NCBI RefSeq assembly: GCF_014191055.1
Contig: NZ_JACHWB010000002.1
Location: 1 to 64,000 of the forward strand
DNA: 64,000 bases
Source: Microvirga lupini
GTDB taxonomy: Bacteria > Pseudomonadota > Alphaproteobacteria > Rhizobiales > Beijerinckiaceae
Direction of reading: 5' to 3'
Shown here: positions 1 to 8,435 of the stretch, in pieces
Numbering within the stretch: the first letter of the stretch is position 1
How the letters are laid out: each line of letters opens with the position of its first letter
The notes under the pieces: generated by a model
Seen by the model: only the letters and a program-made list of their open reading frames with translations
Databases searched by the model: none
Told to the model about the DNA's origin: nothing
Made by a program: the position numbers and the translations under genes

Positions 1-94
1 TGCCGCACAGGCCGAAGCCTCCGGCCATGATGGTCATACCATCCTTGACCAGGCCGGCCAGCGCCGAGCGGGCGTCGCTGTAAACCTTATCCAT
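1..94 (-). CDS. 3-oxoacid CoA-transferase subunit A, N-terminal fragment
   Basis: Partial gene running off the left edge; only the first 31 codons are visible. The peptide begins MDKVYSDARSALAGLVKDG and continues into a MAGGFGLCG stretch, the glycine-rich N-terminal signature of the alpha subunit of succinyl-CoA:3-ketoacid CoA-transferase (ScoA/AtoD type), which moves CoA from succinyl-CoA to acetoacetate or a related oxoacid in ketone-body or aromatic catabolism. The ATG is preceded by a strong AAGGAGGGG Shine-Dalgarno sequence 6 bases upstream. The gene is divergent from the AsmA-family gene. The subunit B gene would lie outside the window. Confidence 0.8.
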   Translation of the reverse strand, partial: MDKVYSDARSALAGLVKDGMTIMAGGFGLCG

Positions 95-293
95 CAAATC
101 CCCTCCTTGTGGGCGAATTTCCGCCCGTTCGAAGTGTCGCGGTTCGAATGGCGGCCACCCTGCAACCTGGCCTCAATTTAGACAATCCCTTCGTATGGAT
201 ATATGGAAAGGATTCATGAAGTCGGCCCTGCCCTGAGGACATCTCCTCTTCACCGCTTGCGAGGCAGCGCTCAAGGTTTACAACATTCGTTCC

Positions 294-2105
294 ATGTCCC
301 GCCGCGTTGTCTTTCTCATCGCCTTGATCTCGCTTGCCGTTCTCGGGACGGCGGCCTCGCCCTGGACGTTGCCCGGAGGCGGTCTGTCGGCGGAGCTGAA
401 GGAGCATGTGAGGAGCCGCTACGGCCTCGACCTGACGGTGAGGGGCCGGAGCACCTTCGCGGTGCTGCCGATCCCGCGGGTCAAATTCGAAGATGTCGCG
501 CTCGCGTTCCCTGATGGGGCGCTCAGGGCCGAAGGCGGCACCTTAAGGGGCGAGCTGCGCATCCTGCCGCTTCTCTTCGGGCGGATCGAGCTGTCCGACT
601 TCGATCTGACGGAAACCCGCATCACCGCCTCGGCCCAGAAGCTCCAGACCGTCAACTGGGCCGAAATCTTCCAGGATGGCTCAGCCAAGGCCCATGCCCG
701 CCGCCTCGTGGTGACGAAATCCTCGGTGCGCTGGACCGACCTGAAGAACACCAATCTGGACGGGCTCAATGCCATGATCCGCTGGGTGGATCCGTCCGAA
801 CCTTTGACGGTATCAGGGTCTGCGCGCTGGCGGGATGAGCTCGTTTCCCTGGAACAGGCCTCGGTTTTCCCGGATCTGCTGGCGTCCAACAAGATCAGCC
901 CCTTCTCCCTGACCCTTTCCGCACCCGGCGCCCGCCTCATGGCCGAGGGCGAGGCGCAGCTCGGCGACGGGCCTCGCATCACGGGCGAAAGCACCATCAA
1001 GACCGCTTCGGTGCGCGACTTCACCCGCTGGAGCGGGGTGGATCTTCCCTTCGGATCCCTGCTGCAGGCGCTGTCGATCAGCGGCGATTTCTCCATGGAC
1101 CGCCGCCGCCTGACCTGGCCGGCTGTCTCCATCACCTTAGGGCCGGACAAGCTGGAGGGTACCCTGGGCGTCCGTTTCGATACGGAACGGCCAGTCATCG
1201 CCGGTACCCTTGCGGCCGATACGCTCAACCTGTCCGACCTCTTCGCCCCGTTCAACCAGACACGGACCTCCTCAGGCTCGTGGAGCGAGGAAGCCATCGA
1301 CCTGGCCGGCGCCACAGGGGCCGACCTCGACCTTCGCCTCTCGGCTTCGACCGCCAGCCTCGGGCGTCTGGGCCTGGACGATATGGCGGCCAGCGTGCTC
1401 GTCCAGCCCGGCCGTATCGAGGCCTCCATCGGACGGGCCGACTTCTATGACGGCACCCTGAAGGGGCGGTTGTCGCTGGTGGCCCAGAATGGCCTTGTCG
1501 ACTTCAGGAGCCAAGGAACCTTCTCAGGGGTGAAGATCGCACCGTTCCTCGCCGCCGTCGGCGAGCCACGCTGGATCACCGGCCGTGCCCAGGGACAATT
1601 CAGCTTCGACGGCCATGGCCGGAACCCTGCGGATGTGATCCGTCAGGCGGAGGGCCGCTCCTCGATCGAGCTGACGGATGGAGAACTGGTGGGGATCAAC
1701 CTTGAGGACGCGCTCCGGCGTGTAGAAAAGCGTCCTCTCCTGGCGTCCCTGAACTGGAAAGGGGGCCGTACGCCTTTCGACAAGGCCGAAGCTCAGATTG
1801 TGATGAAGGATGGCGTTGGTGAGGTCGTCGAGGGCAAGCTGAAAGGGGCAGCCGTGCAGGCCCATCTTCGCGGGCAGGTGCTGCTGGTCGACCGAACCCT
1901 CCAGGTGACGGCAGGGATTACGCATGCCGATGCGCCGGTCGGTCAGTCGCCGGCCCTCGCCTTCGATGTCACGGGCGACTGGGACAACGTCGCCGTCACC
2001 CCTCAGGTCCGCTCGCTCATCGAACGGTCGGGCGCGGCCAAACCCTTGTTCCCCTCGGAACGCGCCCCCACCGGCACGCAAGGCCCGCAAGCCACGGCTC
2101 AGTGA
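294..2105 (+). CDS. AsmA family protein
   Basis: 603-residue AsmA-family protein, a group of large inner-membrane-anchored periplasmic proteins implicated in outer membrane assembly and lipid transport. One N-terminal membrane segment (about residues 5-22) is followed by a long beta-rich region with the family's repeated short strands. The stretch around residues 440-570, including a GLVDFRSQGTFSGVKI-type segment and a DALRRVEKRPL region, matches the C-terminal AsmA_2 domain. Length is ordinary for the short rhizobial members. The start is the first in-frame ATG and has only a weak distant AAGG. Its stop overlaps the convergent potI stop by 7 bases, leaving no space for a separate terminator. 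Confidence 0.85.
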   Translation: MSRRVVFLIALISLAVLGTAASPWTLPGGGLSAELKEHVRSRYGLDLTVRGRSTFAVLPIPRVKFEDVALAFPDGALRAEGGTLRGELRILPLLFGRIELSDFDLTETRITASAQKLQTVNWAEIFQDGSAKAHARRLVVTKSSVRWTDLKNTNLDGLNAMIRWVDPSEPLTVSGSARWRDELVSLEQASVFPDLLASNKISPFSLTLSAPGARLMAEGEAQLGDGPRITGESTIKTASVRDFTRWSGVDLPFGSLLQALSISGDFSMDRRRLTWPAVSITLGPDKLEGTLGVRFDTERPVIAGTLAADTLNLSDLFAPFNQTRTSSGSWSEEAIDLAGATGADLDLRLSASTASLGRLGLDDMAASVLVQPGRIEASIGRADFYDGTLKGRLSLVAQNGLVDFRSQGTFSGVKIAPFLAAVGEPRWITGRAQGQFSFDGHGRNPADVIRQAEGRSSIELTDGELVGINLEDALRRVEKRPLLASLNWKGGRTPFDKAEAQIVMKDGVGEVVEGKLKGAAVQAHLRGQVLLVDRTLQVTAGITHADAPVGQSPALAFDVTGDWDNVAVTPQVRSLIERSGAAKPLFPSERAPTGTQGPQATAQ

Positions 2106-2905
2106 GCGTTGCGGCGGGAGCGTAGAACCGACCGCTTGCTCAGCAGGGTCGCGGAGATCACCCCAAGGGTCACGATCCCGATCAGGATGGCCGAGGCTGC
2201 ATTGACCTCAGGTGAGAGCCCGAGCCGCACCGCGCTGTAGATCTTGATCGGCAGCGTCGTGGCCCCGGGACCCGCGTTGAAGCTCGCGATCACCAGATCG
2301 TCCATCGACAGAGTGAAGGCGAGCAGGAAGCCCGCCACGATGGAAGGCGCGATCAGCGGCAGCGTCACGGAAAAGAACGTGCGCAGGGGCGGCGCGCCGA
2401 GATCCATCGCCGCCTCCTCGAGCGAGCGGTCGAAGGTCATGAGGCGCGACTGCACCACCACGGTCACGAAGCACATGGTGAGCGTGGTATGGGCGAGCGT
2501 GATGGTCCAGAAGCCCCGGTCGAAATCGACAGCCACGAAGAACAGCAGCAGCGACAGGCCGGTGATCACTTCAGGCATGACCATCGGCGCATAGACCATT
2601 CCGGTAAACAGCGCACGGCCGGGAAAGCGCCCATAGCGGGTGAGCGCAAGCGCCGCGAGGGTGCCGAGAACAGTCGCAAGCATTGCGGACAGAAGCGCAA
2701 CGCGCAGCGTCACCCAGGCTGCCTCCATGAGCGCCTCGTTGCGGAACAAAGCCCCATACCACTGGGTGGAGAAGCCGCCCCACACGGTCACGAGCCGGGA
2801 GGCATTGAAGGAATAGAGCACCAGCAGCAGGATCGGCAGGTAAAGGAAGGCGAAGCCGATCACGAGCGAGGTGACGTTGAAGACACTCAGGCGGCGCATG
2901 GTCAT
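2099..2905 (-). CDS. potI: Polyamine ABC transporter permease PotI
   Basis: 268-residue inner-membrane permease of a putrescine/spermidine-type ABC importer. About six membrane segments and a typical cytoplasmic coupling loop (EEAAMDLGAPPLRTFFSVTLP, about residues 165-185) that docks on the ATPase. Last gene of the leftward operon potG-potH-potI; its ATG overlaps the end of potH by 4 bases, indicating translational coupling. Alternative ATG two codons downstream (MRRLSVF) is equally possible. The substrate is inferred from family resemblance to PotI/PotC; related permeases carry other cations or amino acids. Confidence 0.87.
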   Translation of the reverse strand: MTMRRLSVFNVTSLVIGFAFLYLPILLLVLYSFNASRLVTVWGGFSTQWYGALFRNEALMEAAWVTLRVALLSAMLATVLGTLAALALTRYGRFPGRALFTGMVYAPMVMPEVITGLSLLLFFVAVDFDRGFWTITLAHTTLTMCFVTVVVQSRLMTFDRSLEEAAMDLGAPPLRTFFSVTLPLIAPSIVAGFLLAFTLSMDDLVIASFNAGPGATTLPIKIYSAVRLGLSPEVNAASAILIGIVTLGVISATLLSKRSVLRSRRNAH

Positions 2906-3807
2906 GGCCGGGCCTCCACGCGCCGGGCCTCGACATCGCGATAGATCACGATCGGCACGACGAGAATGATCAGCAGCAGGATGGCGACCGCGGACGCCAG
3001 CGGCCAGTCGCGGTTCGAGAAGAACTCGCTCCACAGCTGCCGGCCGATCATCAGGGTCTCCGAGCCGCCGAGCAGATCCGGGATCACGAACTCGCCGACC
3101 GCCGGGATGAAGCACAGGAGCGAGCCTGCGATGATGCCCGGCATGGCGAGCGGAACGGTGATCGTCCAGAACGAGCGCCAGGGCGTGGAGCCGAGATCGA
3201 GGGCCGCTTCGAGCAGCGTATCGTCCATCTTCTCCAATGTGGCGTAAAGCGGCAGCACCATGAAGGGCAGATAGGCATACACGATGCCGATATAGACGGC
3301 CGTCTCGGTGTTCAGGATGTCGAGGGGTTCGGAGATCAGGCCGATGCCCATAAGCGCCTGCGTGAGCAGCCCTTCGGGCTTGAGGATCGCCACCCAAGCG
3401 TAGATGCGGATGAGAAAGCTCGTCCAGAACGGCAGGATGATCGCCGCAACCAGGAGCGGCCGGTACCGCTCCGGCGCACGCGCCATGCCGTAGGCGATGG
3501 GAAAGCCCACGAGCAGCAGCAGCAATGTCGAGACGGCGGCGATGCGCACCGATGAGAGCGTCGCCCGGAAATAGAGATCGTCCTCGGCGAGCAACGCGAA
3601 ATTTTCGAAATCGAGCGCGCTGAAGAAGCCGGCGATGTCGTTCCATTCGAAGACCGGCTTGTAGGGTGGCTGAGCCACCGCCGGGTCCGAGAGGCTGATC
3701 TTGAGGACGATCAGAAACGGCACGAGGAAGAGCACGCCGAGCCAGAGGTAAGGCACGGCGGGCACAAGACCTGCAGTCAGGCGCCGCGTGAGGGAGCGAT
3801 TCATCAT
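2902..3807 (-). CDS. potH: Polyamine ABC transporter permease PotH
   Basis: 301-residue permease paired with PotI. Starts MMNRSLTRRLTAGLVP, followed by a first membrane segment, a periplasmic loop of about 50 residues, and five further membrane segments. The coupling loop EAALDLGSTPWRSFWTITVP (about residues 195-215) carries the EAA signature. The reading frame stays open far upstream into potG, but the double ATG at 3,802-3,807, placed 2 bases after the potG stop, gives the normal PotH N-terminus. Overlaps potI by 4 bases. Heterodimerises with PotI in the membrane. Confidence 0.87.
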   Translation of the reverse strand: MMNRSLTRRLTAGLVPAVPYLWLGVLFLVPFLIVLKISLSDPAVAQPPYKPVFEWNDIAGFFSALDFENFALLAEDDLYFRATLSSVRIAAVSTLLLLLVGFPIAYGMARAPERYRPLLVAAIILPFWTSFLIRIYAWVAILKPEGLLTQALMGIGLISEPLDILNTETAVYIGIVYAYLPFMVLPLYATLEKMDDTLLEAALDLGSTPWRSFWTITVPLAMPGIIAGSLLCFIPAVGEFVIPDLLGGSETLMIGRQLWSEFFSNRDWPLASAVAILLLIILVVPIVIYRDVEARRVEARP

Positions 3808-3809
3808 GG

Positions 3810-4979
3810 CTATTCCGCCAGGATTACCGCCGCATCCGGCGCGAAGGTGACATAGACCTGCTCGTCCCACTCGATGGGGTTTTCGACGAAGCGAGAGGCG
3901 TTGGCGCGGGTCACGCGCAGGATTTCGCCTGTGGCGAGCTTGACCCGGTAAACAGTCCAGTCGCCGAGATAGCCGATATCCCACACCTCGCCGGTGAGCA
4001 CGTTGATGGCACCAGGTCCCGGTGGATCGCGCTGGATCACCATCTTCTCCGGACGGACGGCGATCGCCACCGGCTGGCCGGAATGCAGCACCTCGTCCGG
4101 ATCGTCGATGGTGAGCGGCACCGCGGCCGACGATGTCTTCACCCGCCAGAGGCCGTTTTCCTGGCCCTGGACATGGCCTTCGATGATATTCACGTCGCCG
4201 ACGAATTCCGCGATGAAGCGGGTCTTGGGCTGCTCATAGATTTCACCGGGAGTGGCGACCTGCACGATCCGGCCGTGATCCATGACGGCGATCCGGTCGG
4301 CCATCGTCATGGCCTCCTCCTGATCGTGGGTGACGACTACGAAGGTCATGTGCAGGTCGTGCTGGATGTCCATCAGCTCGAACTGGGTCTCCTCGCGCAG
4401 CTTCTTGTCGAGGGCGCCGAGCGGCTCGTCGAGAAGCAGCACCTTGGGCTTCTTTGCGAGCGCACGGGCCAGAGCCACGCGCTGGCGCTGGCCGCCGGAG
4501 AGCTGGCTCGGGTAGCGACGGGCAAGCTTCTCGAGTTGGACGAGGCGCAGCATCTCGCCGACGCGGTCCGCGATCTGGTCCTTGGGCATTCCATCCTGCT
4601 TGAGACCGAAAGCGATGTTCTTCTCCACGCTCATATGCGGAAAGAGCGCGTAGGACTGGAACATCATGTTCACGGGCCGGCGATAGGGCGGCACGCCGGC
4701 CAGGTTCTGGCTCCCTAAGGTTATCGTGCCCTCGGTCGGCGTCTCGAAGCCGGCGAGCATGCGCATGAGGGTCGTCTTGCCGCAGCCGGAGGGGCCCAGC
4801 AGGCAGAAGAACTCGCCTTCGAAGATGTCCAGAGAGAGATGATCGACCGCTGTGGATTCGCCGAAGCGTTTCGTGACGTTCTCGAAGCGGATGAGCGGCT
4901 TTGCGTCAGGGGTCGCCCAGGGAGCGAAGGAGCGGCGCACGGCGCCGACGGAGGCGGATTGACGGACTGGAGGAGGCAA
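3810..4979 (-). CDS. potG: Polyamine ABC transporter ATP-binding protein PotG
   Basis: 389-residue ATPase of a PotFGHI-type importer. Walker A GPSGCGKTT near residue 60, Q-loop MMFQSYALFPHMS, signature [15 protein letters not shown], Walker B VLLLDEPLGALD, and a C-terminal TOBE region typical of the CUT1/spermidine class. First gene of the operon. The listed start is a TTG without a convincing Shine-Dalgarno; a GTG at 4,940 is an alternative, since the conserved part only begins at about residue 28 (KPLIRFENVTKRFG). No periplasmic binding protein (PotF) lies beside it in this window. Confidence 0.87.
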   Translation of the reverse strand: MPPPVRQSASVGAVRRSFAPWATPDAKPLIRFENVTKRFGESTAVDHLSLDIFEGEFFCLLGPSGCGKTTLMRMLAGFETPTEGTITLGSQNLAGVPPYRRPVNMMFQSYALFPHMSVEKNIAFGLKQDGMPKDQIADRVGEMLRLVQLEKLARRYPSQLSGGQRQRVALARALAKKPKVLLLDEPLGALDKKLREETQFELMDIQHDLHMTFVVVTHDQEEAMTMADRIAVMDHGRIVQVATPGEIYEQPKTRFIAEFVGDVNIIEGHVQGQENGLWRVKTSSAAVPLTIDDPDEVLHSGQPVAIAVRPEKMVIQRDPPGPGAINVLTGEVWDIGYLGDWTVYRVKLATGEILRVTRANASRFVENPIEWDEQVYVTFAPDAAVILAE

Positions 4980-5129
4980 GATGTTCTGACTTCAACCTGT
5001 ACGAGGAAAAACCAAGGGGCAAGCTATGATGTTCGGCCCCTGAGAACAACCGTTTAAAAGACAAGTTCCACCGGCTGGAGGGCAGCCTTTTATGCAACCC
5101 CTTCCTGCAGGCAAGTTGGGCCTCTGCGT

Positions 5130-5158
5130 TTGCAGCAGCCCTGCCCTTAAGATATAGA
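5130..5158 (+). promoter_or_regulatory. Promoter of the marR-emrB-emrA operon
   Basis: A TTGCAG hexamer (5,130-5,135), a 17-base spacer and TATAGA (5,153-5,158) form a good sigma-70-type promoter directed at the MarR gene. The candidate operator palindrome begins 6 bases after the -10 box and would cover the start point of transcription. Confidence 0.55.
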
Positions 5159-5164
5159 GCGCGC

Positions 5165-5188
5165 ATATTATTAGCACGCTACCAATAT
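5165..5188 (+). promoter_or_regulatory. Candidate MarR operator palindrome
   Basis: Imperfect 24-base palindrome with arms ATATTATTAGC and GCTACCAATAT around a central AC; 9 of 11 positions pair. It lies 22 bases before the chosen MarR start and just after the -10 box, the usual place for autorepression by a MarR dimer. Confidence 0.55.
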
Positions 5189-5210
5189 GCACCCTAAGGG
5201 ATTTGAGGCC

Positions 5211-5639
5211 ATGACCCTCAAGGCAAGCTTCTTCGATGAACTCTGGAAGGTCAGCCGTCGGGTGCGGACCCTCTTCGATGCGAGGGTTAAAGCGAAGGGC
5301 CTTACGTTGGCACGGGCGCGCACCCTCATCCTTCTCGCCAAGAAGGAAGGGATGACCCAGACGGAACTGGCCGACGCTCTCGAAATCGAGGGTCCAACCC
5401 TGGTCCGCCTCCTGGATGGCCTCGAGAAGCAGGACCTGATCGAGCGCAGGCCTGTCGACGGGGATCGGCGCGCCAAACAGATCGCCCTCAGCGAAGCGGG
5501 ACAGAAGGAGGCCATCCTGGTCGGCGGAATCGTTCAGGAGGTGCGCAACGACGTGCTCAAAGATGTGAGCGAGGACGACCTAAGGGCTGCTCTGCGCGTT
5601 TTCCATACCATGGCCCGGAACCTCGAGGCCGAAGGCTGA
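5211..5639 (+). CDS. MarR family transcriptional regulator of the adjacent efflux pair
   Basis: 142-residue MarR-family winged-helix regulator. The helix-turn-helix reads MTQTELADALEIEGPTLVRL and is followed by the wing DLIERRPVDGDRRAKQIAL with the conserved D-R-R. I chose the ATG at 5,211 because AAGGGA lies 10 bases upstream; an earlier in-frame ATG at 5,187 lies inside the operator palindrome and lacks a ribosome site. It is followed after 16 bases by an EmrB-type transporter and then an EmrA-type adaptor, so it most likely represses this efflux operon and is released by a small aromatic or lipophilic ligand. Confidence 0.85.
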   Translation: MTLKASFFDELWKVSRRVRTLFDARVKAKGLTLARARTLILLAKKEGMTQTELADALEIEGPTLVRLLDGLEKQDLIERRPVDGDRRAKQIALSEAGQKEAILVGGIVQEVRNDVLKDVSEDDLRAALRVFHTMARNLEAEG

Positions 5640-5655
5640 GAATGGTGCGCCTTCC

Positions 5656-7305
5656 GTGACAGAACCATCCGACAGAACGGTCGAGCCGGTCGAGCCTCAG
5701 GCGCCGCCTGCCTCTCCAGCCGCACCTCCGCCCATGCCCTGGCCGCGGGCGGCCCTCTATATGTTGACCTCTTTTCTCCTGTCCCTCACGCAAGGGTTGG
5801 GGATGAATCTCGCCGCCGCGAACCTGCCCCAGCTTCAGGGGCCGCTCGGCGCGACCAGCAACGAGGTCACATGGCTGATCGCCGCCTATATGGCGCCGAA
5901 TGTCAGCCTCTCGCTGATCCTGGTGAAGGTCAGGGCCCAGTTTGGGCTGCGCAACTTCGCGGAGCTGAGCATCCTTCTGTTCGTGCTCGTGATGCTGCTG
6001 CACATCTTCGTGCTCGATCTGCAATCGGCCTTTGTTGTTCGCTTCTTCAGCGGCATCGCGGCAGCGCCCATTTCGACCCTCGCCTTCCTCTACATGCTGG
6101 AGCCGTTGCCTCCGGCAAAGAAGCTGAGCATCGGCCAGCCTCTCGTCCTGACGAATATCGCGCTTGGGGCTCCCCTCGCCCGCCTGATCTCTCCGGATCT
6201 TCTGGCATTGGGCGACTGGCACGGTCTTTATCTGTTCGAGATCGCACTCGCCATGATGGCTTTTGCGGCCGTGTATCTTTTACCTCTCACTCCGCCGCCA
6301 CGGGCCAAGGTGATCCATTGGCTCGACGTCGTGAGCTATCTTTTCATCGCCGTCGGCTTCGGCCTTATCGCCATGGTCTTCACGCTGGGGCGCGCCTATT
6401 GGTGGTTCGAAGCGCCATGGCTCGGTGTCATGCTCGCCATCGGCATCGCATCGCTCACCTGCGCGATCATGATCGAGCTCAATCGCGAGACGCCCTTTCT
6501 CGATGTCCGCTGGCTCGCCAGCAAGGAGATCCTGCATCTCGCAGGCACCCTTCTGGTGTTCCGCCTGCTCATGTCGGAGCAGACCGCCGGCGCTTTCGCG
6601 TTCTTTCAGATCCTGGGGCTGCAGAACGAGCAGACGACCACTCTGTCCCTGGTCGTCATCGCCGCCTCGATGGCTGCAGGCCTGAGCTATATCGTCTTGT
6701 TCAAGCCCGGCCGGGAAAGCGCGTTCCAGATGGTGGCCCTGGGCCTTCTTCTCGTCGGCGCCCTCATGGACAGCAATGCCACGAGCCTGACAAGGCCGGA
6801 GCAGATGTATGTCAGCCAAGCTCTGATCGCTGCAGCCGGCGTTCTTTTCCTGCCGCCTGCCATGGCGGCCGGCCTGATGCTCGCGTTGCAGCGCGGGCCG
6901 ACCTTCATTCTGAACTTCATCGTCGTCTTCCTGACGACCCAGAGCCTGGGCGGCGTCATCGGATCGGCGCTTGTCGGCACCTTCATCACATGGCGCACGA
7001 GGTTCCACCTCCAAGCCATCGCAGACAATCTGACCGTGGTCGATCCCATGGTTTCCCAGCGCATCGCGCAGCTTGCGGGAGCCTATGGGCGTGTCATCAC
7101 GGACCGGTCTCTGCTCAACGCAGAGGGCATAGCGTTGCTCGGGCAGCAGGTCACACGGGAGGCGACGGTGCTGGCTTATAACGACGCATTCCTGGCCATC
7201 GCCCTCTGCGCCGCCTGTGCGCTGGCCGCGATGATCCTCCATCTCGCGATCCGCGCGATCCGCGAAAGCATTTCCCCTGAACCACAACCGGCTGCCAGCG
7301 CATAA
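5656..7305 (+). CDS. MFS drug transporter, DHA2/EmrB-like
   Basis: 549-residue major facilitator with about 14 predicted membrane segments, the DHA2 (EmrB) layout. A Pro/Ala-rich N-terminal tail of about 35 residues precedes the first segment (AALYMLTSFLLSLTQGLGM). It is more diverged than the EmrB homologue at 8.4-10.0 kb: the usual motif C (GPxxGG) between segments 5 and 6 is replaced by GAPLARLISPD. GTG start with AATGGTGCG upstream, a weak site. It sits between a MarR regulator and an EmrA-type adaptor, 3 bases apart from the latter, and presumably pumps a toxic organic compound out across both membranes together with that adaptor and a TolC protein encoded elsewhere. Confidence 0.85.
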   Translation: MTEPSDRTVEPVEPQAPPASPAAPPPMPWPRAALYMLTSFLLSLTQGLGMNLAAANLPQLQGPLGATSNEVTWLIAAYMAPNVSLSLILVKVRAQFGLRNFAELSILLFVLVMLLHIFVLDLQSAFVVRFFSGIAAAPISTLAFLYMLEPLPPAKKLSIGQPLVLTNIALGAPLARLISPDLLALGDWHGLYLFEIALAMMAFAAVYLLPLTPPPRAKVIHWLDVVSYLFIAVGFGLIAMVFTLGRAYWWFEAPWLGVMLAIGIASLTCAIMIELNRETPFLDVRWLASKEILHLAGTLLVFRLLMSEQTAGAFAFFQILGLQNEQTTTLSLVVIAASMAAGLSYIVLFKPGRESAFQMVALGLLLVGALMDSNATSLTRPEQMYVSQALIAAAGVLFLPPAMAAGLMLALQRGPTFILNFIVVFLTTQSLGGVIGSALVGTFITWRTRFHLQAIADNLTVVDPMVSQRIAQLAGAYGRVITDRSLLNAEGIALLGQQVTREATVLAYNDAFLAIALCAACALAAMILHLAIRAIRESISPEPQPAASA

Positions 7306-7308
7306 CTC

Positions 7309-8379
7309 ATGTCCAAGTTCTTCCGATCGACCGCTACTCTCATCGCCGCATTCATCGGCATCGCCGGTGTGGTTCTCGTGCTCTATGCCTGGCGGCTGCC
7401 GCCCTTCGGCAGCTCCGTGCAGACCACCGATAATGCCTATGTGCGCGGACAGCTCACGGTCATCGCTCCGCAATTGGCCGGCTACGTGGCCGAGGTTGCC
7501 GTTCAGGACTTCCAGCACGTGAAGGCTGGTCAGCTTCTGGTGAAAATCGACGACCGGATCTTCGCGCAGAAGCTGGAACAGGCGAAGGCGACACTGGCGA
7601 GCCAGCAGGCAGCATTGGCCAATTCCGAGCAGAAGGAGCGCTCGGATCGGGCGCGGATCGAGTCGAGCCAAGCTCAGGTCGAGAGCGCCCGAGCCGTCCG
7701 CACTGCCGCAGAAGCCAACTGGAACAGGATCGCGCCGCTTCTGGAACGAGGCATCGCGACGCAAAGCCAAGCCGATCAAGCGCGTTCTGCGCTGGATCAG
7801 GCGACTGCGGCCTTGCATCAGGCCGAGGCAGCGCTGACTGTCTCCCAACAGGATCTCGCGGCCACTCTCGTCAGCCGGCAATCTCTGGAAGCCGTCGTCC
7901 AGGGTGCCCAGGCGGCCGTCCGCTTGGCTGAGATCGATCTGCAGAACACGCGCATCACGGCCCCCCAGGACGGACAGCTCGGCGAAGTCGGCGCGCGCCT
8001 CGGTCAGTATGTCTCCGCAGGCACCCAGTTGCTGACCCTCGTGCCCGAGAGGATCTGGGTGGTCGCCAATTTCAAGGAAACCCAGCTGCCGGGCATGAAA
8101 CCCGGCCAGCCTGTCACATTCACGGTCGATGCACTGGAGCACGCCGCTCTCACTGGGCACATTGAGCGATTCTCTCCAGCCGCTGGCTCGGAGTTCAGCG
8201 TGATCCGGACCGACAACGCCACCGGCAACTTCACCAAGGTTGCGCAGCGCGTTCCGGTGCGGATCTCCATCGATCCGGGACAGGCCTTATCCGAACGCCT
8301 GGTTCCGGGAATGTCGGTGGTGGTGAGCGTCGATACGAATGCGCAGCCTTCTGGCGACAATGCCATCGCGAACCGGTAA
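7309..8379 (+). CDS. HlyD/EmrA family membrane fusion protein
   Basis: 356-residue periplasmic adaptor. One N-terminal membrane anchor (about residues 7-27), then a lipoyl-like half motif (TVIAPQLAGYVAEVAVQDFQ), a long Gln/Ala-rich coiled-coil hairpin (about residues 85-205), the second lipoyl half (ITAPQDGQLGEVGARLGQYV) and a beta-barrel domain containing VVANFKETQL. This is the EmrA order of domains. It starts 3 bases after the transporter stop, so the two are co-transcribed. It would bridge the EmrB-like pump to an outer membrane channel; no TolC gene is present in the window. Confidence 0.88.
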   Translation: MSKFFRSTATLIAAFIGIAGVVLVLYAWRLPPFGSSVQTTDNAYVRGQLTVIAPQLAGYVAEVAVQDFQHVKAGQLLVKIDDRIFAQKLEQAKATLASQQAALANSEQKERSDRARIESSQAQVESARAVRTAAEANWNRIAPLLERGIATQSQADQARSALDQATAALHQAEAALTVSQQDLAATLVSRQSLEAVVQGAQAAVRLAEIDLQNTRITAPQDGQLGEVGARLGQYVSAGTQLLTLVPERIWVVANFKETQLPGMKPGQPVTFTVDALEHAALTGHIERFSPAAGSEFSVIRTDNATGNFTKVAQRVPVRISIDPGQALSERLVPGMSVVVSVDTNAQPSGDNAIANR

Positions 8380-8389
8380 GCACACCATC

Positions 8390-8417
8390 CAATAAAATGC
8401 CCGGCTCAACGCCGGGC
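8390..8417 (-). terminator. Intrinsic terminator after the second emrAB pair
   Basis: Stem GCCCGGC (8,399-8,405), loop TCAAC, stem GCCGGGC (8,411-8,417). Read on the minus strand it is followed by ATTTTATT, so it mainly ends the leftward emrB transcript; it may also slow the rightward one. Confidence 0.7.
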
Positions 8418-8435
8418 TGAAGTTTGGAGGTTAAC

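Noticed and set aside
120-170. GTTCGAAT-like string resembling a tRNA T-loop
   Set aside because: No cloverleaf arms or acceptor stem can be formed around it.
6280-8160. 626-codon open frame antisense to the MFS and HlyD genes
   Set aside because: Crosses two well-supported sense genes; composition rich in Arg/His/Gly without motifs.
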